A program made the translations under genes and the position numbers. Under the pieces are notes generated by a model. That model was given only the letters and a program-made list of their open reading frames with translations, did not search any database and was not told the DNA's origin. Below, piece after piece: positions 6,716-15,700 of a stretch of 21,979 nt of DNA; the first letter of the stretch is position 1; every line of letters begins with the position of its first letter. The DNA comes from Bacteroidales bacterium UBA4347 (GTDB lineage Bacteria > Bacteroidota > Bacteroidia > Bacteroidales > P3): assembly GCA_002394185.1 (NCBI GenBank), contig DGTB01000181.1:1-21979 (forward strand). The letters are read 5' to 3'.

Positions 6716-7033
6716 ATGGAAACCAACAAGCTCTACCATTCCATCGGCGAAGTTGCCGCCATGCTGGGCGAAGCACCGTCGGCGCTCCGCTTCTGGGAGA
6801 CCGAATTCGACTGCATACGGCCCGTGAAAAACCGCCGTGGCAGCCGCAGCTACACCGAGCACGACATCGAGCTCCTGAGGCGCATCAAATACTTGACCCG
6901 CGACTGTGGCTACACCCTCGAGGGTGCCCGCGAGCAGATGCGCCAGCGCCCCATAGAAGACCCCAGGATGGAGCTTGTCAAACAGCTCCAGGAGGTCCGC
7001 AGTTTCCTGGTGGACCTAAAAGAAACCCTCTAA
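6716..7033 (+). CDS. Small MerR-family transcriptional regulator
   Basis: This 105-aa protein is essentially one MerR-type winged helix-turn-helix domain (about residues 5-76) with a short C-terminal helix. YHSIGEVAAMLGEAPSALRF is the helix-turn-helix, WETEF follows, and RGSRSYTEHDIELLRRIKYL is the wing and second helical pair. The short C-terminal helix probably dimerises; there is no effector-binding domain. It has two cysteines (Cys33, Cys64) but no metal-binding loop of the MerR/CueR kind. The ATG at 6716 begins 11 nt after the lptD stop, so it is co-transcribed with lptD. The longer open frame starting at 5795 runs inside lptD and is not coding. Targets are unknown; regulation of its own operon region is possible but not shown. 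Confidence 0.88.
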   Translation: METNKLYHSIGEVAAMLGEAPSALRFWETEFDCIRPVKNRRGSRSYTEHDIELLRRIKYLTRDCGYTLEGAREQMRQRPIEDPRMELVKQLQEVRSFLVDLKETL

Positions 7034-7060
7034 GGGTGCAACACGCACTGCCTTAGAGGG
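7026..7060 (+). terminator. Strong stem-loop ending the lptD-merR operon
   Basis: CCCTCTAAGG (7026-7035) pairs perfectly with CCTTAGAGGG (7051-7060). Inside, GTGC (7036-7039) pairs with GCAC (7045-7048) around a 5-nt loop, leaving a 2-nt bulge. The left arm includes the MerR stop codon. No clear T-run follows, so factor-independent termination is plausible but not certain. As a symmetrical structure it could also act on leftward transcripts. Confidence 0.65.
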
Positions 7061-7068
7061 ATTATCTA

Positions 7069-7121
7069 CTTATCAAAGCCTTATCAAGTCCTTACCATCT
7101 CCTTACCAACTCCTACCAAAG
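7069..7121. repeat. Degenerate 11-bp tandem repeat in the convergent gap
   Basis: About 4.8 consecutive copies of an 11-bp unit, roughly CTTAYCAANYC, start at 7069, 7080, 7091, 7102 and 7113. The last copy is shortened and merges into the second stem-loop. The copies differ at only a few positions each. The array is non-coding and fills most of the space between the two operon ends. Its function is unknown. Confidence 0.75.
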
Positions 7122-7131
7122 TGGGAGTTGG
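7106..7131 (-). terminator. Stem-loop downstream of the leftward surface operon
   Basis: CCAACTCC (7106-7113) and GGAGTTGG (7124-7131) form a perfect 8-bp stem with a 10-nt loop. It lies about 43 nt beyond the stop of the 772-aa lipoprotein gene in the direction of transcription. There is no T-run. A terminator or 3'-end stabiliser for the surface operon is the likeliest reading. Confidence 0.5.
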
Positions 7132-7173
7132 CAGGGTGTTGAAATGGGGTTGGTGTATAGGGCTGTCATGACA

Positions 7174-9492
7174 TCAGGGGGTGACGGTGTAGGGTTCGAG
7201 GACGGGAACGCCAGAGAGCTGCCAACTCTTGCCGCCGGTGGTGGATGCGGAACCGGCATTGAGGGTGGAGACGAAAGCGGCGGACTTGGCTTCATCGGTA
7301 GTTTTGCTCGTGATGCCATCCTGGGTGCCACCAACCAGATAGCAAGAAGCATAACTGCCGGGAGGATAGGAACCGAAGAAGAGAGGTGTGCCAGCAGAGG
7401 TCTCGTAGCAGTAGCAGTTATTGACAAGGCCACTGGTGCTGGTACCTATAACGCCGCCTACATAACCGCCAGTGCCCTGGGTGGTGATGTGGGGAATGTA
7501 AACGTAACTGTTCTCGATGGAACCGCCCAGGAGGTAGGCCGCGATGCCACCAGCCGAACGGCGGGGTGCGGAGCTGGAGGTGGTGTGGACGATCTGCGCG
7601 TCGACATGGTTGACGAAGCAGTTGATGATCCGGCCTCCGGAGATGGTGTCGACGATGCCGCCCACGTTGGGGGATTGGAGCTTTGCGCGGCAGTCGCAGT
7701 AGTTGATGACGCCGCCCAATTGCTTGTTGACGATACCGCCCAGGGAGAGGGTGGTGATGATGGTTTTGCCCACGTAGCAGTGCTCGACGGTGCCACGGTT
7801 CTGGTAGACGATGCCACCCCAACGGGAGGTGCTGTTGATGGTGGAAACGGCATAGTAGCAGTCGCGGACGGTGCAGTCGGCCAAATTGTTGTAGACGATG
7901 CCGCCGACGCAAGAGGCACGGCTTACCGTAAAGGGAGTGTTGAGTTCGCACTCCTTGACGACACCATGGTTATCGTTGGTGAGGCAGATGACACCGATGT
8001 TGTGTCCCGAAGCGCTGAGGTTGGCCTCATTGCGGCATCCTACAATGGTGCCGCCGTTGTTGCTGACACAGAGGCCCGCCAGGTCGGCAAAGGATGAGGA
8101 GATGGATCCCTCAGTGTGGGTGGGACGACGGGTAAGCACACAGTCCTTGAGGGTGCCTCTGTTGGTGATACAGAAGGGAGAGAAAGCGCTTTCGCCGGAA
8201 TAGCTCACCTCGGCCTTGAGGGTGATGCGCTCGACCGTGCCTCCCGCATTGACGTTCTCGAAGAGGGGGTGGGTCGAGGTGGAAGTGATGCCAGGATGGG
8301 AGGAATTGGACTTGTCTTCCATGTGGCCGATGAAGTTCTGTATACCCTGCGTCCAACTGGAGGAGTTGAGCTCAATGTCGGAACGCATGATCCAAATATG
8401 GGTGTTGGCGGTGATTGGCTGGTTGTTGATGGTGCGGCTGGTGGAATTGTAGCAGTCGCGAAGATAGATAAGGTCGGCAGCAGTATAGACGCGGAAGGGG
8501 CGTTCAGCAGTGCCGTTGCCCGCCAGGCGGACCACGGTGTTGTGAGACTCCCAGCTGGTCACCTCCAAAGCACGCATATAGGTGATACCCGAACGGCGTA
8601 CATTGGCGGTGAAGTTGCGCGTGCAAGTGTTTCCATCCATGTTCTCGATGGTCATGGAGAGGCTGTAGCTGTTGTTGGCAGTGGCAGAGGTGTCGAGAGC
8701 CGGCAGGACAAGGTAGAAGGAGATAACCGTGTCGTTACCGAAAGCGCGTCCCCCGTCTCCACAAGTAAGGGTGAGGGTGCGGTTCTCCGCGGTGTTGGCG
8801 GCAGGTCTAAGGTAGGGGTTGTCCTTATTGTAGTCTATCACGTCGAACTTGCCCTTGAGCTGTTTGTCGGCCGAGGTGATGCGCACCTCTTTGATGTTGC
8901 TGGTATTGTTAGTACCATTGGTAAACTGCAGGCGGACAATGCCGGCCAACGAGTGGAAGTTGAGGTTGTAGGACACACTGCCGGGGGTTTCGTCCCAATG
9001 GCCACCGTACCAGGCCACCATGGGGAACACCTTGCGCGCAAACGAGAGGTCGGTGCGCAACGGTTGCTCGGCAGGGATGTCAATGCTGGCAGAGAAGACC
9101 TTGGAGTCGGCGCTACCGGTAATGACATTGTTCTCGCTGTAGGGGAAGAGGCCGAGGAAATACTTCGACGACCAGGGCAGCTCGGAAATGAAGGTACCGT
9201 TGAAGTCGGGGTAGTTGGGACCGCCGGTATTGGTGAGGGTGGCCACCTCCTGGCTGGTGGACTGGTCGGAGGCAATGCTGATGTTGTCGCCCAGTTCCCA
9301 GTAGATCCACTGTTCGTTGAGGAGATAGGTCTTGGCATTGGGGTCGGCGGAGGAGAGGTTCTCGATGGAAGCCTCGAACTCGAACGTCGAGCGCTCCTTC
9401 TCTTTCTCACATGAGGCAGCAAAGAGTGCCACTACCAATAGAGACAGGTATATGAAAGTTCTTTTCATGATGCGTTTCTTGTTGTTCTGCAT
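7174..9492 (-). CDS. Surface lipoprotein with fimbrillin-like and GLUG-like halves
   Basis: This 772-aa lipoprotein has a signal peptide ending LFAASC, with lipidated Cys28. The following EKEKER is charged, consistent with surface-export signals of Bacteroidota lipoproteins. Residues of about 35-325 resemble the fimbrillin/Mfa-like fold: WELGDNISIA, YFLGLFPYSE, NFHSLAGIVRLQFTN and ISFYLVLPA occur in the usual order. From about 400 a series of short coils follows the pattern G-x-hydrophobic-x-x-C (GTLKDC, GTIVGC, GVVKEC, GTVEHC, GVINYC, GRIINC, GLVNNC), as in GLUG-type right-handed beta-helices. The C-terminus (SWQLSGVPVLEPYTVTP) has no T9SS domain. Its position behind the giant T9SS protein suggests shared surface function, perhaps adhesion or glycan contact (inference). 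The ATG at 9492 lies 13 nt after the 67-aa gene. The internal ATG at 9468 (MKRTFIYL) is an equally good start. Confidence 0.85.
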   Translation of the reverse strand: MQNNKKRIMKRTFIYLSLLVVALFAASCEKEKERSTFEFEASIENLSSADPNAKTYLLNEQWIYWELGDNISIASDQSTSQEVATLTNTGGPNYPDFNGTFISELPWSSKYFLGLFPYSENNVITGSADSKVFSASIDIPAEQPLRTDLSFARKVFPMVAWYGGHWDETPGSVSYNLNFHSLAGIVRLQFTNGTNNTSNIKEVRITSADKQLKGKFDVIDYNKDNPYLRPAANTAENRTLTLTCGDGGRAFGNDTVISFYLVLPALDTSATANNSYSLSMTIENMDGNTCTRNFTANVRRSGITYMRALEVTSWESHNTVVRLAGNGTAERPFRVYTAADLIYLRDCYNSTSRTINNQPITANTHIWIMRSDIELNSSSWTQGIQNFIGHMEDKSNSSHPGITSTSTHPLFENVNAGGTVERITLKAEVSYSGESAFSPFCITNRGTLKDCVLTRRPTHTEGSISSSFADLAGLCVSNNGGTIVGCRNEANLSASGHNIGVICLTNDNHGVVKECELNTPFTVSRASCVGGIVYNNLADCTVRDCYYAVSTINSTSRWGGIVYQNRGTVEHCYVGKTIITTLSLGGIVNKQLGGVINYCDCRAKLQSPNVGGIVDTISGGRIINCFVNHVDAQIVHTTSSSAPRRSAGGIAAYLLGGSIENSYVYIPHITTQGTGGYVGGVIGTSTSGLVNNCYCYETSAGTPLFFGSYPPGSYASCYLVGGTQDGITSKTTDEAKSAAFVSTLNAGSASTTGGKSWQLSGVPVLEPYTVTP

Positions 9493-9505
9493 GCAGTGTT
9501 AATAT

Positions 9506-9709
9506 TTAAAAGGTCTCCCACTCTCCCGTGGTCCATTCGCCAGAGTTGTCCGTATACTCGGTGACCTCATCGCTGGCACGGAGGGTTTCGCGGTCATTGC
9601 CCTCGATGAGAGCATAGTCGGTTTTCAAAGCCACGCTGTTGGCATAGCCTTCTTCCGGAAGGTAGGAATAGATCTCAAGCTGAGGGGTTATATACTGTTT
9701 CTTTTTCAT
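9506..9709 (-). CDS. 67-aa acidic small protein of unknown function
   Basis: The product is short and acidic, with no signal peptide or membrane segment. The N-terminus MKKKQYITPQLEIYSYLPEE is followed by GYANSVAL, a central charged part and a Trp-containing C-terminus (GEWTTGEWETF). Many Bacteroidales encode short proteins opening with a similar MKKK-Y-(I/T)-P pattern next to surface-protein genes, but I cannot name a family or a function. Its ATG (9709-9707) overlaps the TGA of the giant gene (9708-9706) as ATGA, a strong sign that it is translated by coupling. The start needs no other choice. It precedes the lipoprotein gene by 13 nt. It could be a small chaperone, a regulator or a peptide precursor; none of these is supported by sequence alone. 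Confidence 0.72.
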   Translation of the reverse strand: MKKKQYITPQLEIYSYLPEEGYANSVALKTDYALIEGNDRETLRASDEVTEYTDNSGEWTTGEWETF

Positions 9710-12700
9710 CTCTTGACAACTTTTTGGATGGTGACATTGTTGGGTGTGTGGATGCGGACATAATAAATGCCAGAGGGATAGTAGCTGAGGTCGAGGGTGA
9801 CACTCGATGCGTCGTAGGTGTCGCGGTTCTGCAACACACGACCCTCGTTGTCGTAGATCTCGACGTGCGACATCTGCTCGGCTTCAACATGGATGATGTT
9901 CACAGTAGGATTGGGGTAGACCTTGACCTCGGAGACAGAGGAGATGTCGACGATGTCGATATCCTCATTGCTCTCGGAGCGGAAGGTGAGGGTGAGGGTG
10001 ACGACACTGTCGCAACCGAAGGCGGTCTGGAGGGTGTCGGTGAGGACGAGGGTGGCGCGGCCTGTGCTGTCGAGAGTGCGACGCAGGAGTGCCGACTCGG
10101 CGGCCGACACAACAAAGCCATAGCCGCTATACTCTTCGCCAATGATGGCGGAGTCTGTCAGGTTGGTATTGGTGCCATAGTGGAGACGGATGAGGGTGAC
10201 GAGCGTACTGTCGACCATCTCTACCGAATCGATAAAGGAGACAGCGTACTGGTCGTCCTCGGTGTAGACTACACCCTGCCATTCCACCTGCTCACAGCCC
10301 TCGACAAGGACGGTGTCGTTGACGGGGATGAGGTCGGGCTGGCCAAAGAGCGGGTAGCCGTCGTGGACCTCCTCGAGGTCGCTGCGCCAGGTCTTGTACT
10401 GGCCACCGTCGGCGTTCTGCTGACGCACCCAGCGGTTGAGAACGCGGGTGAGGTTGTTGACACCATAGACGGGCTGGCTGATGGTCACAGCGTTGCCCTT
10501 GCCACGGAACGAGGCGTTGTCGCTGAGGTTGGCACTGGCAGCGGCGACACCCACTGTCTGAGCGGCATCGGAGGCAGCATAGTAGTTGTGGTTGGCGGAG
10601 GTGTTGTTGCTCAAGGCTCCGGCCACACCGCCATGCACACCGGCATTGCGCATCTTACCGTAGGCGTAGTTGTTCTCCAGGATGGTGTTCTCGGCGTAGC
10701 CCACAATACCGCCAACGCGCTGCTGATGCTTGGCTTCGGCCAAGAGGTGCACGTAGTTGTTGGCAAGGACAGACGACGATCCGTTGGAATGGAAGAGGAG
10801 CATACGGGTACGCGGGGCCTCGCCATCGAGGTAACCGGCAATACCGCCTATGTAGAGGCCGCTCATGCGCGAGATGTTGAGCGCACCACTGTTCGTCACG
10901 GAAGTCGCAGTGCCGTGGCCCACCATACCGCCACTGTAGACGGCGTCGCCCACATACTTGGCAGCGGTTTTGGAGTTGGTGATAACGTCGTGGCTCGAAC
11001 GGCCGATGAGACCGCCGCTGACGTAGTGGGTGGTGAGGATGGAGGCGGTAGAATTATTCTCTGCCGAGTCGGAGACGGCGCAGTTGTCAATCTTGGAGTA
11101 CACCGAGTTGGCAGCGAGACCGCCTACATAGTGACCGCCGCGGGCAAAGACTGCCTCGAGCTTGATACCGCTGATCTGGGCGGTGTCGAGGTTGCCGAAG
11201 AAGCCCACATGGTACATGGAGGGTTCGTTGACGATGATGTTGCGGATAACCACATGCTGGTCAGCTGCCAGCGGGACGGTCGAGGAGTCGGTGACCACGC
11301 TGGGCTTGCCGACGCCGATGAAGCGGCCGCGGAAGCCATACTGCTGGGTGCCCATGGGCGACCAGAGGTAGTTCTGCATGTCGTAGGGCTCGTCGTTGTC
11401 CTTCTGGTGGATGAAGACCTTGTTGAAGTAGAAGGGACGCACCTGCTGGCCGTTGTAGCCGTTGACGACACTGATGAGCCAGGCCAAGCCGTTTTCGTTG
11501 TAGATGTGCACATCGCCATCATAGGTGGTGACATAGCCTGCGGCTGCATCGCCGGCGTTGTCGCGGGTGGTGTAGTCGTAGTTGGCATCGTGCACGGCGT
11601 GGGCAGCGACCTCAGAGTTAACCTGGTCTTTCCAGTAATTGTTGGGACCGTAGTAGGCCACCACGTCGCTGTTGCGCGAGGGAACCACATAGCTGGCAGT
11701 CTGCGTATAGTAGGGGTCGAAGTCCCACATGATGAACTTGGTGCTTTCGCTGCGCGGGTTGGTGGTCAGGCGGATGACGTCGCCCTCGCAGAAGAGGAGG
11801 TCTTCCAACTCGTGGCCGGTGACAGTCTCGACGCCGGTGCTGGGATCGACGTTGACCACCTCCTGATAGACATAGTCGTTGTCGTCGCCGACCACGCGGG
11901 CATCAATGGTACCTGCATTGCGGTTGACCCACACTTTGGGCGTAATCTTGATGGCCTTGTAGTTGCGGGTACCCAGAGCCCTGACGGCGGTGTCGGGATC
12001 CGTCCAGCCGTTGGCGCTGCCGTCGTTCTCCACCACGAAGCGGTCGGGATTGTCGACGTCGGTCTTCTTGAGGGTGACCTTGATGTCCTTCTTGAGGGTG
12101 CAGAAGCCCGAGACATCCTTGGCCTCGACGTGATATTTGAGGGTATCGGAGAACTCGTGGGGCGTCATGGAGACGTGGGGAGTGAGGAGGGTGTCGGCAA
12201 TGGCGTCGATGTAGTTGACGTAGTTGCCGCCCTTAACCTGGCTGATGAGGGTGTTGTTGACCACAGCGGTAGTGCGGGTCTTGTCGGAGGAACCGCTCCA
12301 GGTGTAGGTGTAGGGGAAGAAGCCGCCCTGGACACGATAGATGATTTCATCGCCGCCGGTGGGGCAGGTGGCCGATACCAAGGGTACGTAGGACAGCACA
12401 TCGCCGGCGTGCAGCGTGCCGCCGTTGTCGTAGGGCAGGTCAACACCGGCAATCTGGTGGTGGAAGGTGGCGCAGCGGTGGAGGAAGATGCGCGAGTTGT
12501 CGACATTGTACTCATAGAAGACATTGTAGCCCTCGTCGGAGACGAAGTTGTTGTTCACATGAGTGGCCTGCAGGAGGTCGGTGAACTTGTGGCCGAAGGC
12601 GAAGCGGATGGTGTCGCGCACGTCCTCGCCGGGGAACCACTTGCTGACGCCGATGAGGGTATTGTCGGGCAGGACGGAGACCATGTCGATCATGTCGCTC

Positions 12701-15700
12701 TGTTCGTCCTTCATGACAGCGTCACCGGCATCGGGAGTGCGGGTGAGGAAGACGTTGCGCTTGTCGGCAGTCTTGGTGTAGTTGGTGTCAACCATAAAGC
12801 GCACCACATGGCCTGCGGCATCTTTGTAGTTGGTCCAATAGGGGGTGCTGCCACTATAAATATAGTTCTTCGTGATGTTGACAGCCGTGGCCTTGTGCGA
12901 GGGATTGAGGGTCACGGTGCCGCTGTCGACATAGATGGCGCCGTTGGTGGGATGGTCGCCCACCTGGGCCGGGACGAAGTTGTTCTCTATGTCGACCGAG
13001 TTGACAAAGACAAGGTTGCCGCCCTTGGTGACGCTAACGGCGCTGCCGCGGCGCTTGATGTCGGTGTCGGTGTAGGCGTTGTAGTTGCTGTGCAGCGAGG
13101 TACCGTTGGACAGGGTGACGGTGCCGCCGTCGTGCACGGCGATGATGGGGCCGTAGACCTGGTTGGTGTCAAGGCGCTTGTAGAGATCGTTGGCTGGGGG
13201 GGTCAGTGTGGCGTTCCAATACTCGGGATATTGGGTGCCAGACTCATCGATGATGCGACCCACGCTGCCGCCACCGAAGTCGACGCACGTGGCGCTGAGC
13301 ATACCGTCGCTGGTGCTGACGTCGAGCATCGTGCCGCGGAACACACCGCACTCGCCTGGCAAGTCGGAGTGGTGACCGGTGTAGCGAATCACAGGCACGG
13401 CGAAGTAGTCGACGCCGCGGATGGAGACAGCATCGGTAATCTTCATGGTGTCGATGATGGCTATGACATCACCCTCCTCATAGATGCTGGCGTCGAAGGC
13501 CTGCATGAAGTTCTGCAGATACTTGCTGGGACGCTTGCCAATCTTCTGGGTGTTGCCGGGATCGACATCGGCCAGCGAGCCAGGTGTGAGGTGTATGCCG
13601 CCGCAACGGTCGACATGGTCGGCCGAGGCCAGGTAGATGGTGTCGCCTACCGTACGGCACTTGACGTTGACACGGATTTTGAACTTACTGGTGTCGACGG
13701 GGTTGTAGGCCGTGAAGTGGAGGTCGAGGTGACCCACCACACCGTCGGGATAGACCTTGTTGCCGTCGTAGGTGAGCGAAAGGTTGAGGGCTGCGAGGCC
13801 ACGGCCGTCGAGCTCGCCGATGTGCAGACCCTGGCCAGTGAGACCGATGTTATCGTAGGATGCACAGGTGGCGGAAGAGCCGGACTCCTTACTGAACTTC
13901 ATCTTTTCTGTCTTAGAGGCTCCGGTATAGGGCATGGCGGTCGAGAAGATGTCGGCGACAGTGTCCTGGTTGATGGTGTGCCAACCCACAGTGGAGGTGA
14001 GGGTCGACGAGATGTTGTCCATGGGCTGCACACCCACGCGGAAGACATTGGGCAGTTCTGCATCGATAACGGTGGCGGAGTCGCCCGTCAGCAGGAATTC
14101 GTTGGCGGCGCATTTCTCGGGCCACCAGGAGATGGAGTCGAGGTAGAGCTCACGCGAGTGCAGTGTGGCGGGCAGCACGGCCTTGCGGATGAAGGTGTTG
14201 CTGCGGCCCTCGTTGTACATGGCCAGCAGGTCGTACTCCATGTCCTTGAACTTCTCCAACAGGGTGGCGATGGTGATGGCCACGTTGATGGGCTGGTTGA
14301 GGTTGGAGTCGACGTATTGGTCAGGGACAATGGCGCCGGTGTTGGTGGAGATGTCCGAGCCGTCGTAGTTGGCACGTTTCGGCACTGCCTTGTACTCGTC
14401 GAGGGTGAAGTACACCGTGCCGAGCATGGTGCTCGAGAAGTTGGTGCTGTAGGTCAGGTAGAGGTCCATGACAGGCGAGGCGTTGACGTCGGCACCCACC
14501 TGGGCGGAGTAGAAGTTCTGTATGATGTTGACGTGGTTGTTGCCGGAGATGGCGGTACCGCCTTGGTTCCACGTGCCGCTGTAGGTCTGGGGGGCGGTGT
14601 AGGTGTTGGTCCCGGAGGAGGCGAAGTTCTTGCCGGAGGTCATCACGAGGCCGAAGGTGGTGGCGGGGTTGTCCTGAATGAGTTTCACGCCGCGGAGGTC
14701 GGACGACGAGGAGCCTGACGCGAGGGCCGGCTGCTCCCAGGTACCCTGGGCGGGGTTGGTCTGAGCCTCATTGGGGTTGTCGCCTACGTCGGCCCAGCTG
14801 ACGGGATGCCAGGTTCTGTCGACGAAGCGCAGCACGGCGTTGTCGTCCTCGATGGTGACGCCGTCGGTGCCCAGACGGTAGTAGTGGCCGGGCGTGGTGG
14901 GCGGCAGGACGAGCTCGGCATGGGCCAGAGCCAGGTCGTAGTTCCTGCTGGTGGAGTCATCGTAGAGTTTAACCTTCTTGTCGTCCTGCGGCAGCAGCTC
15001 GGGCTGGGCGTGGGCCAGCAGCACGGCGAAGCGCGTACGCTTGCCCTGGCCGACGCTCCACACGCGGTAGGAGTTGCGGAAGTTGTTGTACGGGTACTCG
15101 GCAAGGCTGCAGTCGATGCCGGCATGATCGCAGCTGTCCCACACAATGGTGGTGCCGCTCTGCGAAGCAATGACAAGGTTGGAGTCGGCGCAGGAGGCCA
15201 TGAATCCACCGTCGGTAGCGTTGACGCTGCCGTACTTGGCGCGGGCCGTCACCACGGCGTTGGTGCCCGTTTCGGCAAAGAGGTAGCCGAAACCTTCAAC
15301 AAAACCGTAGCCTCTTTCGTCTCCGTCGGTGGTCATGATGTCCACATTGACACCGTTGTTCACCACCATGGCGGCATACTTGTTGGTTTCGGGGTCGATG
15401 ACGTGCAGGCGGTCGCACACCTGCATATCGTTGCGGCACTGGGTGGGGTCGTTGACGATGAGGTTCTGATTGGTGGTGTGCACCAGGTTGCCGTCGCCGT
15501 CAAGTTCGTCCTTGTAGAAGTGCAGCTGGGCCACCTCGGTCATCACGGCGTTGAGGTCGATGACGTTGTATCCGCGCACCTTGACGGTATCCACACGCAT
15601 GATGGTCAACTGCTGCGAAGGATAGGCCGAGGCGGCGTCCGTGGCACCGCTGTAGAAGATGGCGGTGTTCCACAGGTAGAGTTCGTCGGCGCGCTGGATG

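Noticed and set aside
5795..7033. A 412-aa fusion ending in the MerR domain
   Set aside because: The first 307 codons lie out of frame within lptD and are Pro/Gln/Arg-rich shadow. The MerR domain has its own ATG 11 nt after lptD.
7164..7173. The 10-bp palindrome TGTCATGACA next to the lipoprotein stop codon
   Set aside because: Too short to judge as an operator or hairpin, and not placed at a promoter.
9724..14718. A 1664-codon open frame on the plus strand opposite the giant gene
   Set aside because: It is an antisense shadow: the GC-rich giant gene avoids the codons that read as stops on the other strand. The translation is Val/Gly/Asp/His monotone with no domain, and the true strand has a signal peptide and a T9SS domain.
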